Shown here in pieces: positions 34,194 to 43,400 of a stretch of 64,000 bases of DNA. The DNA comes from Bradyrhizobium sp. sGM-13 (GTDB lineage: Bacteria > Pseudomonadota > Alphaproteobacteria > Rhizobiales > Xanthobacteraceae). Below the pieces are notes generated by a model that was not told where the DNA came from, made no database searches, and was given only the letters and a program-made list of their open reading frames with translations. The number at the start of each line of letters is the position of its first letter. The stretch's first letter is position 1. The position numbers and the translations under genes are program-made. The DNA is taken from assembly GCF_018398875.1 (NCBI RefSeq), contig NZ_JAGWDK010000008.1:186001-250000 (forward strand), written 5' to 3'.

Positions 34194-34928
34194 TCAGGCG
34201 CGGGACGCTTCCGAACTCTTGCCGGTTGCGTGCTTGGGGTCGGAAATGGCCGGCCGTGAGAGTTCGAGAATGTAACCGATGCCGCGGTCCGTTCTGATCG
34301 AAACCGTTGCTCCCGATTTCGAAAGGTGAGTCCTCAGCCGGTAGATGCCGACTTCCAGCGCATTGGAAGAAACCTCATTGTCATAGCTGAACAGGCTCTC
34401 CTCCAGAGCGGCCTTTGGAACCACGCGTCCGAACCTGCGCATCAACACCTCAAGCAGGCAGATCTCGCGCCGCGGCACCTTGACCGAGACGCCGTTGATC
34501 CACACCTGCCGTCCGGCAGGATCGAATTCGACATTGCCCGCGCGCATCACTGGTCCAAATGCGGTGGAGGGTCGCCGCAACACGGCGCGCAGTCGCGCGA
34601 TCAACTCATCCATGTTGACCGGCTTGAGAATGTAGTCGTCGGCGCCCCCGTTCAGGCCTTCAACACGATCGTCGACGCTGTCCATTTCCGCCGTCAAGAT
34701 CAGCGCAGGCACCGGCCATCCCGATCGCCGCCGGTGGCGAAGCCAATGGAGTCCGTCGCCATCCGGCAGCTTGCGATCCAGGAGGATTGCGTCATAGGTC
34801 ACCACTGCGACGGATTCCGACGCGTCCTCCAAAGTGCCGACCGAATCCGCAGTGAAGCCGTGCAGTTTCAGGATATCGGAGATGACAGCGGCGACCTTCG
34901 GCTCGTCCTCGACCAGGAGCACCCGCAT
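34194..34928 (-). CDS. ttsI: TtsI-like OmpR-type transcription activator
   Basis: 244 aa from the ATG at 34928 (GGAGG seven bases upstream). Receiver domain (1-115) with acidic pocket Glu7-Asp8, phospho-acceptor Asp51 (ILLDRKLPDGDG), and K of ILKPVN; then a winged-helix DNA-binding domain (about 130-225; RREICLLEVLMRRFGRVVPKAALEESLF, GIYRLRTHLSKSGATVSIRTDRGIGYILE). Its gene order with rhcC2 and the CpaD-like lipoprotein equals y4xI-y4xJ-y4xK of symbiotic rhizobia, where TtsI binds tts boxes. It is the probable activator of the tts-like elements in this window. The Asp is intact, in contrast to the substituted site reported for symbiotic TtsI as I recall it. Confidence 0.75.
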   Translation of the reverse strand: MRVLLVEDEPKVAAVISDILKLHGFTADSVGTLEDASESVAVVTYDAILLDRKLPDGDGLHWLRHRRRSGWPVPALILTAEMDSVDDRVEGLNGGADDYILKPVNMDELIARLRAVLRRPSTAFGPVMRAGNVEFDPAGRQVWINGVSVKVPRREICLLEVLMRRFGRVVPKAALEESLFSYDNEVSSNALEVGIYRLRTHLSKSGATVSIRTDRGIGYILELSRPAISDPKHATGKSSEASRA

Positions 34929-35154
34929 CCATTGCCCTCCCAAGGCGACCGCCGCGCCGGCCTCAACCGTTTCGACAAGCGAGCACGCAGCCGTACCGAA
35001 CGGGCATCGTTTGGAAGGCGATGCGGCTGTTGCTTGTGAGGCCGCTTCGCGAACGTGCGCATTCAGCATTTCAGGTGCGTTGAACCTCTTTTGAATGACG
35101 TTCTAATGAAGACACCGCGGCGAAATCCGTTCGCATGCTTGCAGCGGGTACCTG

Positions 35155-36831
35155 TCATGCGGACAGATCAAACAACGTCGATTCGATTTCAGGTGGAGCC
35201 TCCAATCGCGCCCGTGGAAGATCGAGACAGACTTGGGTTCCACTGCCAGGAGCGCTTCGAACCGTGACATTGCCGTTCGACTGCCTGGCGAAATGCCTGA
35301 CCATGCTGAGCCCAAGGCCACTACCCTTTCCGCCGCTCTTTGTGGTGAAGAATGGCTCGAAGATTTGCTCCGCAACCTCGGCCAACATGCCGACACCGGT
35401 ATCGCTCACGACAATGCGGACATATTCCCGTGTCGCCGGATCCTCGTGATCTCGGTCATCCGCACGACAAATATTCTTCACGCAAAGGTCCAGTTGGCCG
35501 CCATCGGGCATCGCATCGCGCGCATTGATCGCCAGATTGACGATGGCAGCTTCGAGCTGCGGCCGGTCGACGTAAACGGGCCAGCAGTCCTTGTCGTAGC
35601 TCGTGCGGATCTGAATGTTGGCGCCAAGCGCGCACACCAGCAGATCCCTGATCGACTCGACGGTTTCGATCACGTCGACAACATCGGTCTCGATCGAGCG
35701 GCGACGCACGAAGGCGAGCAGGCGGCCCGTCAACTCGGCGCAAGTCTGCGCCCCTTCGAGCGCCGAGCGGAGGCGGCGACAGGCGCCGCCGTTGTCGCGA
35801 ATGAGCAGATGAAGCAGATCGAGGTTGCTGATCACCACGCTCAGCATATTCCTGAAGTCGTGAACGATCCCTCCGGTTAGGCGGCCGACTGCCTCCAGCT
35901 TGCTTGCGTGCAGAAGATCCGTCTCGAGGGATCTTCTGTCGCTGACGTCGAGCCAGAAGCCAAAGAGCTCGCGGCTGCCGTCCTTGCGAACCTCGCTCAG
36001 GACGACATGATCAGAAAAGTACTTTTCAGTCCCGTCCGCGCAACGCCAGCGGTACTCGACGCTCACGGAGCCGGCCTTTTCGATGCCCGCGAACGCTTGA
36101 ATCACCCGGCCGTGCTCTTCGGGGTTGAGTCTGGCCTCCCACAGATTCGGCTGCTTCACGAAATCCGAACTCGAAAAGCCCGATAAACGCCGGATGCCGT
36201 CGTTGATGAACCGCAAACGTCGCAAACCGGGGCCGCTGGTTGCCGTGTACAACGCAATCGGCAGCGACTTCAGTACGAGTGATTGGTGTTCCTCGCGATC
36301 ACGCAATCGCTGTTCGGCAACGATCTTTTCCTTCTGAATACGCCGGTTCTCCAGCAGCAACCGCTTTTCCTGCTCGGCAAGTTGGCGTACTTGCTCGGTC
36401 TTTCGATATAGATCGATGAGGATGTCGACCTTCGAGCGGAGAACCGTCGGATTGACAGGTCTGAAGACGTAGTCGACCCCGCCAGCAGCATAGTGACTTG
36501 CGATCTGCAGTTCGTCGTCACCGCAAGTCGCGACAAAAACGATGGAAGCCCGCGACGGGCAATGGTCCGCCTTTATGCGCGCGGCCAATTGAAACCCATC
36601 AAGGTCAGGCATGCGAACATCGAGAACAACAACCGCAACATCGTTCTGGCGGACGGAGTTCAGCACTTCCGACCCGGATTGCGCCTGGACGACCTCACGA
36701 TCGGGAGCCGCCAGGATCGCCTCCAGCGCCATCAAACTCCGCGGGTCTTCGTCGGCGATCAGAATCTTTGGTCTCGCGACCGGACCATTTGTCTGATGCG
36801 AAGTCCGTGGTGCCAGGGCTTCGATCAGCAT
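35155..36831 (-). CDS. Hybrid REC-PAS-histidine kinase
   Basis: 558 aa from the ATG at 36831; an earlier in-frame ATG at 36957 is possible. Receiver domain first (about 20-135, ILIADEDPRSLMALEAIL with LDVRMPDLDGF), then a coiled linker (EQEKRLLLENRRIQKEKIVAEQRL), a PAS/PAC domain (IALYTATSGPGLRRLRFINDGIRRLSGFSSSDF ... EYRWRCADGTEKYFSDHVVLSE), an H-box GGIVHDFRNMLSVVISN, and the ATPase (NLAINARDAM, DTGVGM, FFTTKSGGKGSGLGL). Cytoplasmic. It lies 226 bp upstream of the ttsI-like gene on the same strand and may phosphorylate it. Confidence 0.88.
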   Translation of the reverse strand: MLIEALAPRTSHQTNGPVARPKILIADEDPRSLMALEAILAAPDREVVQAQSGSEVLNSVRQNDVAVVVLDVRMPDLDGFQLAARIKADHCPSRASIVFVATCGDDELQIASHYAAGGVDYVFRPVNPTVLRSKVDILIDLYRKTEQVRQLAEQEKRLLLENRRIQKEKIVAEQRLRDREEHQSLVLKSLPIALYTATSGPGLRRLRFINDGIRRLSGFSSSDFVKQPNLWEARLNPEEHGRVIQAFAGIEKAGSVSVEYRWRCADGTEKYFSDHVVLSEVRKDGSRELFGFWLDVSDRRSLETDLLHASKLEAVGRLTGGIVHDFRNMLSVVISNLDLLHLLIRDNGGACRRLRSALEGAQTCAELTGRLLAFVRRRSIETDVVDVIETVESIRDLLVCALGANIQIRTSYDKDCWPVYVDRPQLEAAIVNLAINARDAMPDGGQLDLCVKNICRADDRDHEDPATREYVRIVVSDTGVGMLAEVAEQIFEPFFTTKSGGKGSGLGLSMVRHFARQSNGNVTVRSAPGSGTQVCLDLPRARLEAPPEIESTLFDLSA

Positions 36832-37265
36832 TCTTCGCAGCCCCAACCGGAAACAATGCAGGATAACTCGACCGAACGCCGAACCGCAAAGACCTGATCG
36901 AATGGCAGTGCGGAGTTGCGAACGATCACGATGACAGCCGATTTCAGAAAGCGACATCGTCGCTCAATAACTCTGTCCATCAATCGTGGAGAGAATAAGA
37001 TCATTCGTTAGCAGAGAGCATTTTCGAACCGCTCAAACCCGGGGTTGCTTGCGCTTGGAGTAATCGCCATGCGCACCATTGGTTCCGGCGCGCAACGAGC
37101 AGAGCGCGAAAACGCATTTTTAAATTTGTGACAGATTTTTTCGCGAGCACGCACCTCGTTGACGAGGTTGGTCAGCTTCGCGTCAGCAAAGTCCGCAATG
37201 TATTTGGTAAGGCTCTCGCAGCATGCCGCGGCTTCGATCGCCCCGGCACAGACGTTGACGTGTCT
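36832..37265. other. 434-bp intergenic region with an orphan tts-like repeat
   Basis: Between the kinase start and the adaptor-gene stop. It contains an AT-rich tract (GCATTTTTAAATTTG around 37110) and, at 37171-37190 on the plus strand, GTCAGCTTCGCGTCAGCAAA, two GTCAGC copies spaced 11 bp. No gene follows in the direction the element points, so it may be a relic or a chance match. No ORF here is supported. Confidence 0.5.
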
Positions 37266-38576
37266 CTAACGCTCGCGAAATGCACGCGCAACCTGGTCAT
37301 AGAGCGGTTTTGTAAGATAGGATCCAACGGTTCGATCGTTCGTTTTGATGAACGCCTCAACCGGCATTCCCGGCACCATCTTGACATCGCCCAGCCGGCT
37401 AATTTCCGCCGGCTCGATTGCAATTCTCGCCGTATAGTACGTGGCACCCGTGCGGGGTTCGGTCGTAACATCGGCAGATACGCGGCTGACGGTGCCATTT
37501 ATTTCCGGCGTGGTGCGCTGGCTGAATGCAGAGAACCGAAGAAATGCGAGCTGGCCGACACGCACCTGGTCGATATCTTGTGGCGCGATCCTCGCCTCTA
37601 CCGTCAAACGATCGGTCGCCGGCACAATCAGCATCAGTTGTTCTCCTGCGCTGATGACGCCGCCGACGGTGTGAACGTTCAATTCGTGAACCGTGCCCGA
37701 GATCGGGGCGCGGATGTCGATCCGCCGCAACTGATCTTCAGCAGCGACCTTCCGCTCCATGTACTCGTTGGCCTTTCCATCGATCTCGCGCAGTTCGCGG
37801 CCAACCTCGCTCGCCAGTTCGCGGTCGATTTGGGTGATCTGAAGTTCGATCTCGGCCATCTTCCCTCGTCCCTGCGCCGCCGCCGCGATCAATTGCGCGC
37901 GCTCGCCTTCGAGCCTCGCCGCATCGCGCTCGAGCGCCGTCAGCCGATTGATCTGGATCAGATTCTTTGACCAGAGTTGCCGCACCCCCTCCAGTTCCTG
38001 GCTCACCAAAGCCAGTTCCTGCGATTTCGCCGCCTGCTGAGCGATAATCCCGTTGGCTTCCTCGTCAAGCTGAGCGATGCGCTCGCGGAGCTGGCGTTTT
38101 TGACCATGCCTGGTGCTGCTGCGCAATTCGAACAGACGCTGCTCATCCGCCATCAATTCGATGATAGTTTCATCCTGCCGGCGGCTTTTGAACGCAGCCG
38201 GCCATGACACTTCCGATGCACCATCACGTTCGGCCCGCAATCGCGCGCGCCGCGACGTCATCTCGTCAAGGGCCCTCGAAACGATCTGCAGATTTGCCCG
38301 CGTCATGGTTTCGTCGAGACGGACCAGGATATCGCCGGCCGTTACGCTCATCCCGTTGGTCACTGCGATTTCGCCAACGACGCCGCCGGTCGGGTGTTGA
38401 ACCTTCTTTGCGTTGGACTCCACGACAACACTTCCGGGCGCGATCAAGGCGCCTGCGATTTCGGTGGTTGCCGCCCATCCACCAATGCCGCCGGCAACGA
38501 GCATGACGGCAGCCAGGCCAAAGACGATATGCCGTCTGATCGACGGACGCGCGTCAATTAATTCCGTATCGGGCAT
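37266..38576 (-). CDS. Type I secretion membrane-fusion protein (HlyD/PrtE family)
   Basis: 436 aa. One N-terminal membrane helix (about 13-40, IVFGLAAVMLVAGGIGGWAATTEIAGALIAPGSV), then the lipoyl/barrel parts (VVGEIAVTNGMSVTAGDILVRLDETM) and a long periplasmic coiled coil (Gln/Arg/Glu-rich, about 90-250), closing with DIRAPISGTVHELNVHTVGGVISAGEQLMLIVP and a C-terminal barrel (VPGMPVEAFIKTNDRTVGSYLTKPL). It links the ABC transporter to an outer-membrane TolC-type channel not encoded here. Third gene of the RTX operon, three bases after the ABC gene. Confidence 0.97.
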   Translation of the reverse strand: MPDTELIDARPSIRRHIVFGLAAVMLVAGGIGGWAATTEIAGALIAPGSVVVESNAKKVQHPTGGVVGEIAVTNGMSVTAGDILVRLDETMTRANLQIVSRALDEMTSRRARLRAERDGASEVSWPAAFKSRRQDETIIELMADEQRLFELRSSTRHGQKRQLRERIAQLDEEANGIIAQQAAKSQELALVSQELEGVRQLWSKNLIQINRLTALERDAARLEGERAQLIAAAAQGRGKMAEIELQITQIDRELASEVGRELREIDGKANEYMERKVAAEDQLRRIDIRAPISGTVHELNVHTVGGVISAGEQLMLIVPATDRLTVEARIAPQDIDQVRVGQLAFLRFSAFSQRTTPEINGTVSRVSADVTTEPRTGATYYTARIAIEPAEISRLGDVKMVPGMPVEAFIKTNDRTVGSYLTKPLYDQVARAFRER

Positions 38577-38579
38577 TGT

Positions 38580-40325
38580 TCATCCTTGAACGGCCTGGAC
38601 GACCTTGGGCGTGCTAACAACGGCATCGCGCCGCAGCACCTTGGCAAGCACCTCGTCTTTGGGGCCAAATGCCTGCTGGCGTCCACCGTTCAGCGCGAGC
38701 ACATGATCGACTCCGGACAGCGCGCTAGGCCGGTGCGCCACCACGACAACGATCGCTCCACGTGCCCGGGCACCGAGGATCGCCTGCGTCAACGCCTCGT
38801 CCCCTTCGATGTCCAGATTGGAATTCGGCTCGTCGAGGACGACCAGGAATGGATCCCCATAAAGCGCTCGCGCCAGCGCGATGCGCTGTTGCTGCCCAGC
38901 CGACAGCGATGAGCCCTGCTCGCCGATTTCGGTGTCATAACCCAGCGGCAGCGCAAGCACGAGTTCATGGACCCCTGCAGCTTTCGCAGCAGCGATGATG
39001 GCCTCCGACGTGGCGTTGGGGTCAAACCGCGAAATGTTTTCTGCAACTGTTCCCGCAATGAGCTCCACGTCCTGCGGCAGATAGCCAATGTGCGGTCCGA
39101 GATCATCCGGAACCCATTGGTCCAGCGTCGCGCCGTCGAGGCGGACAGTACCGCGCGCCGGTGTCCACAGACCGACCAGAACCCGGGCAAGCGAGGATTT
39201 TCCCGAGGCACTGGGACCGATTATTCCGAGCCCGTTGCCGGCCTTAAGGGAAAAAGTCACCTCGTGCACGACCGCCCGCTGAACGTCCGGCGGCGCCGCA
39301 CTAACATTCTCGACCGCTAGCCCGCGTTGCGGTCTGGGCAGCGACGTCGGTGTTCTCAGTTCCGGCAACAGCACGAGCAGCTTGTTCAGGCGCTCGCGGG
39401 CCTGCCTGGCGCCGACGAAGCTGCGCCAGTGGGCAATCGCGAGGTCGACCGGTGCGAGCGCCCGCGCCGAAAGTATCGAGGACGCAATGATGACGCCGGC
39501 AGTGGCCTCTTGATTGATCACAAGGTAGGCGCCGACCGCAAGCACGCCCGACTGCAGCATCATCCGAAACGACCGCCCCGTTGCGCCAAGGCCCGCGGCG
39601 AGATCGCTTGTTTTGGCGTGCCCGGACAGGAATTTTCTGTTCAATGACTGCCAGCGACCAGAGATCCACCTGCCCATGCCGAGCGCGGTCAAGGCTTCGG
39701 CATTTCGACGGCTTGTTTCCGCCAGTCGCGCGCGTTCGTTACCGATGCGATTGGCGTCGAGCGCCGACTGCTTTGCCAGCAGCTCCGACAGCAGCGTCAA
39801 CGAAACCAGTATCAGCGCGCCCGCCAGCACCGTGACGCCAATCCAGAAATGAAAGGCAAAGCACACCGCGAGATAGAGCGGCACCCAGGGGAGATCGAAG
39901 AATGCCGTTGGCCCGGGACCCGACAGATAGGCACGCACCGTGTCCAGATCGCGCAGCGGCTGGATCGACTCGCCACGCTTCGGCGCCTGGATCGGCAAGC
40001 GCATCACCGTTGCATAGACGCGATCCGACATTTCCTGATCGAGCCGGATGCCGATCCGAACCAGCAGCCTGCCACGCAGGGCATCCATCAATCCCTGGAA
40101 AACGTAGAGAGTCAGCGCCAGCACAAGCAGGCCAACCAGCGTCGGCACGCTCCGGCTCGGCAGAACCCGGTCATAGACCTCCATCATGAACAGTGAGCCT
40201 GTCAGCGCCAGAATATTGAGGATTGCGCTAAACCCGGCGATGGCAAAGAAGGCCGAGCGATACTGCGCGAGCGCAGAATCCAGCTCCCCACGGGCTCCCC
40301 CGGATTTCTGCCGACCCGTTGTCAA
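38580..40325 (-). CDS. Type I secretion ABC transporter (PrtD/HlyB family, no peptidase domain)
   Basis: 581 aa. Six membrane helices in the first 310 residues, then the ATPase with Walker A GPSASGKS (370-377), signature LSAGQQQRIALARAL (about 477) and Walker B FLVVLDEPNSNLD. It lacks the N-terminal C39-like domain, as in PrtD. It exports the large RTX protein encoded 116 bp upstream and works with the HlyD-type adaptor downstream. Confidence 0.97.
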   Translation of the reverse strand: MTTGRQKSGGARGELDSALAQYRSAFFAIAGFSAILNILALTGSLFMMEVYDRVLPSRSVPTLVGLLVLALTLYVFQGLMDALRGRLLVRIGIRLDQEMSDRVYATVMRLPIQAPKRGESIQPLRDLDTVRAYLSGPGPTAFFDLPWVPLYLAVCFAFHFWIGVTVLAGALILVSLTLLSELLAKQSALDANRIGNERARLAETSRRNAEALTALGMGRWISGRWQSLNRKFLSGHAKTSDLAAGLGATGRSFRMMLQSGVLAVGAYLVINQEATAGVIIASSILSARALAPVDLAIAHWRSFVGARQARERLNKLLVLLPELRTPTSLPRPQRGLAVENVSAAPPDVQRAVVHEVTFSLKAGNGLGIIGPSASGKSSLARVLVGLWTPARGTVRLDGATLDQWVPDDLGPHIGYLPQDVELIAGTVAENISRFDPNATSEAIIAAAKAAGVHELVLALPLGYDTEIGEQGSSLSAGQQQRIALARALYGDPFLVVLDEPNSNLDIEGDEALTQAILGARARGAIVVVVAHRPSALSGVDHVLALNGGRQQAFGPKDEVLAKVLRRDAVVSTPKVVQAVQG

Positions 40326-40393
40326 TGGCTACACTCACTCATCCGACTTTGGCGGTATCCGAGAATTGTTACAGATATCTGACAACAGAAGTT

Positions 40394-40413
40394 GGGGGGC
40401 GCATGCGCCCCCC
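40394..40413 (-). other. Perfect 20-bp GC palindrome between RTX gene and ABC gene
   Basis: GGGGGGCGCATGCGCCCCCC forms a perfect stem after the RTX stop; no U-run follows on the minus strand. It may attenuate or protect the mRNA so that exporter levels differ from the giant substrate. Confidence 0.5.
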
Positions 40414-40440
40414 TTCCACATGAACAATCCGAGATGGTCG

Positions 40441-43400
40441 TCAGGCGAACTTGAAATCATCCACCGTCAAACTTGCCTTGTTGACCCCGACCAGAGTGAT
40501 GCTCGAGCCGTCATCGTAGCTAATCTGGACGCCGATCTGCGTGTCGTGCAACGCACTGGAAGCCATCAGCGCGTTGAAGTCCGCAAACTTCGACTGATCG
40601 AGCTGAACGACGTCATGGTCCGGACCAGAGCCCGCACGGAAGTCGAACACGGTGTCGCGCCCGGCCCCGTCACTGCTGAACTGGAACACGAAGGTGTCGC
40701 GACCCGAGCCGCCGTTAAGCAGATCGTTGCCTCCTCCGCCATTCAGAATGTCATCGCCGTCTTCGCCGAGCAGGTTGTCGCGGCCGCCATTGCCGTTAAG
40801 GGTGTCATTACCGGTGCCGCCGAACACGTAGTCCTTGCCCTCGCCCCCATGCACGACGTCATTGCCGCCCTGGGCGAGAACAAAGTCGACGCCGCCGCGT
40901 GCATTGATCAAATCGACGCCGTCGGTTCCGAGCAGAAGGTTCGTGCCGTTGGTTCCATTGATCACGTTGGCATCGGTTTCGCCCGTGACCGTCAACGTGA
41001 ACGTACCAGTCGACTGGGCGTTCAGATTGTCGGCGGCCGTATAGCGGATCGAGACCGTGGCATTCTGTCCGTCGTTCAGGCCGTCGAACAGATTGCCCGG
41101 GGTGAACTGCAGTCGGCCGTCCGGAGCAATCGAAAACGCTGACTGCGCCTGTGCGTTGGTCAGGTTGATGCCGTCAACGCCAATGACCTCGAAAGCCGCT
41201 AGGCTGAGCGGCAGGTTGCCCTCGACGTCGGTGTCGTTGGCCAGAAGATCAAACGATTTGGCTTCGTTCTCACCCGCACTGCCGGCGTCCGCCGCCGTGA
41301 CCGGCGCATCGTTCACCGCGGCTACCGTGAAGCTGACCTTGCCAATATCCGAGCCGCCGTTGCCGTCGCTAAGGGTATACTCGAACGAGGCGGGTCCGTT
41401 GAAGTTGGCGGCCGGCGTGAATCGGATGCCACCGGCCACGATCTCAGCCGTGCCGCCCACGATGTTGGCGAGCGCCGTGATCGAGAGCGCGTCAAGATCG
41501 GCATCGGTGTCGTTGCCGAGAATGTCGGCAAACGGGATGACGAAAGCCGCGGCATCTTCCGCTACCGCCGCTGCCGTGTCGTCGACAGCCACCGGGCCGC
41601 GATTGACGATCGCGCCGTTGATGCCGTTGCGATCGAGCTCCTGGCCGTTGGCGAAGGTCACCTTTTCGACGCCACCGCCAATCCGCTGATCCTTCAAGGT
41701 GATCACGCTGCCGTTGGACAGCTCGATCAGGGTGTCGTTGCCAAACCGGCGGAACGTGACGTTCGCAGCATTGAGATCAACCAGCGCCAGCGTATCGGTA
41801 TCGGCCGGCGTGTTGGCCGCTTCGGTAATGATATCAGAGCCGTCGCCCAGCTTGTAGGCATAGGCATCCGAGCCCGCTCCGCCGTTGAGGTTATCGTTGC
41901 CAACGCCGCCGATCAGCATGTCGTTACCGTCATTGCCGCGCAGGCGGTCGTCGCCGGCATCGCCCACCACGGTATCGTTTCCTGCGTCGCCGAAGACGAA
42001 GTCGTTGCCCTCGCCGCCCTGGACACGGTCGTTGCCGTCGCCGCCTTCGATGACATCATCACCGCCGCCGCCGAGCACGAGATCGTCGCCGCCGAGGCTG
42101 CGGACGCGATCGTCGCCATCCTTGGCAAAGATCGAGTCCTTTGCGGCGGTGCCGGAGAGGTCATCCTCACCGTCGGTTCCCATGATCGGCAGAACGGTGT
42201 CGTTACCGCCGTTTGCAACCAGATTCTGGATACGCTGATCCTGGGCCGGAGCCGTATCCGCCTGCGCGTACGGAGTAACCGAGAAGTTCGCCGCGAGATA
42301 CTCGGCCAGCGCATCCTGCTCGAAGCCGTCATCGGTGAAGTTGGCATCGCCGGTGCGGGCTGCCACGTCGTCTGCCGGCAAATTGTCCGGAGACAGGTCG
42401 ACACGATTGGCAAACGCCGGGTTGGCCGCGATGTACTCAGCGAACCGGAAGCCGTCAGGCCGGTTGAACCCGCCCGGAGCGTTGGGGTTAGCCCCACCGA
42501 TCAGGAAGCTCAGCGTCACCATGCGGATCGCCGCCGGCGCATCCGCAACCACCTCACCGTCGGCGACAATGACCGCGATCACGTGCTCATTTTCGTCGAC
42601 CAGGGTGACCGAGCGAACCCGATCCCCGGCAGGGCGGCTCAGATCATAGCTGAACCGGAGGCCGCCGACCTGGGCGAAGATGCCGCCCGGGTTGGAAACA
42701 CCGTTTTCCAAAGCTTCAAGCAGTTGCTGCGGCGTCAACGTGACGAGGCTGAGCGCGTTGTTGAAGCGCAGCGAGTTCTCGATGTCGAGCTGGCTGACCT
42801 CGCCGGCTTCCTTGCCAACCTCCGGATTCGCAGCAGGCGGCAGTTCCGCGCCGTCGCCCTCGGAGCTGATCGAGCCGATCGAGTCACGGATGCCACCGCC
42901 GTTCTTGATCGAGATCTGAACGGTGCTGTCGTAGCCGGACTTGGCGTACCACAGGTTGGCATCGGCGGAGAGGTTACCGAGATTGGTTTCCTGAGCGCGC
43001 ACCTCGCCACGTCGGCCCTCAAGGTAGACGTCGGTACGGCCAAAGGTGACAGCATCCTTCTGCGTGATGATGCCGTCAATCACGGTGGTGATATCGCGCA
43101 CGGCGTCGCCGCGCGACCCCTCGGCGAAGGGATCGATGCCGGAGCCTTCATAGACCCGCGCCAGACCCGCATCGTCAGTTGCATAGGCGCCATTGATGTT
43201 GGGATCGAGGCTGGCTGGAATGATGTCGCCGTTGGCATCGAACTCGAGCACCAGCCGGCCGACGTACTTATAGTTGCCGTCGGTGTTGACGAGAACCGTG
43301 TTCTTGCCTTCGGCATTGGTAATGATCTGCGCGTATTCACCCTCGCTGACATCGCCTGGACGGAGAACGTCGTTGCTATCGGAGAGAAGCGTATTCGAGC

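Noticed and set aside
34194..34928. Generic PhoB/OmpR housekeeping regulator
   Set aside because: Possible by sequence alone, but synteny with rhcC2 and the lipoprotein and the presence of tts-like elements favour TtsI; kept with reduced confidence.
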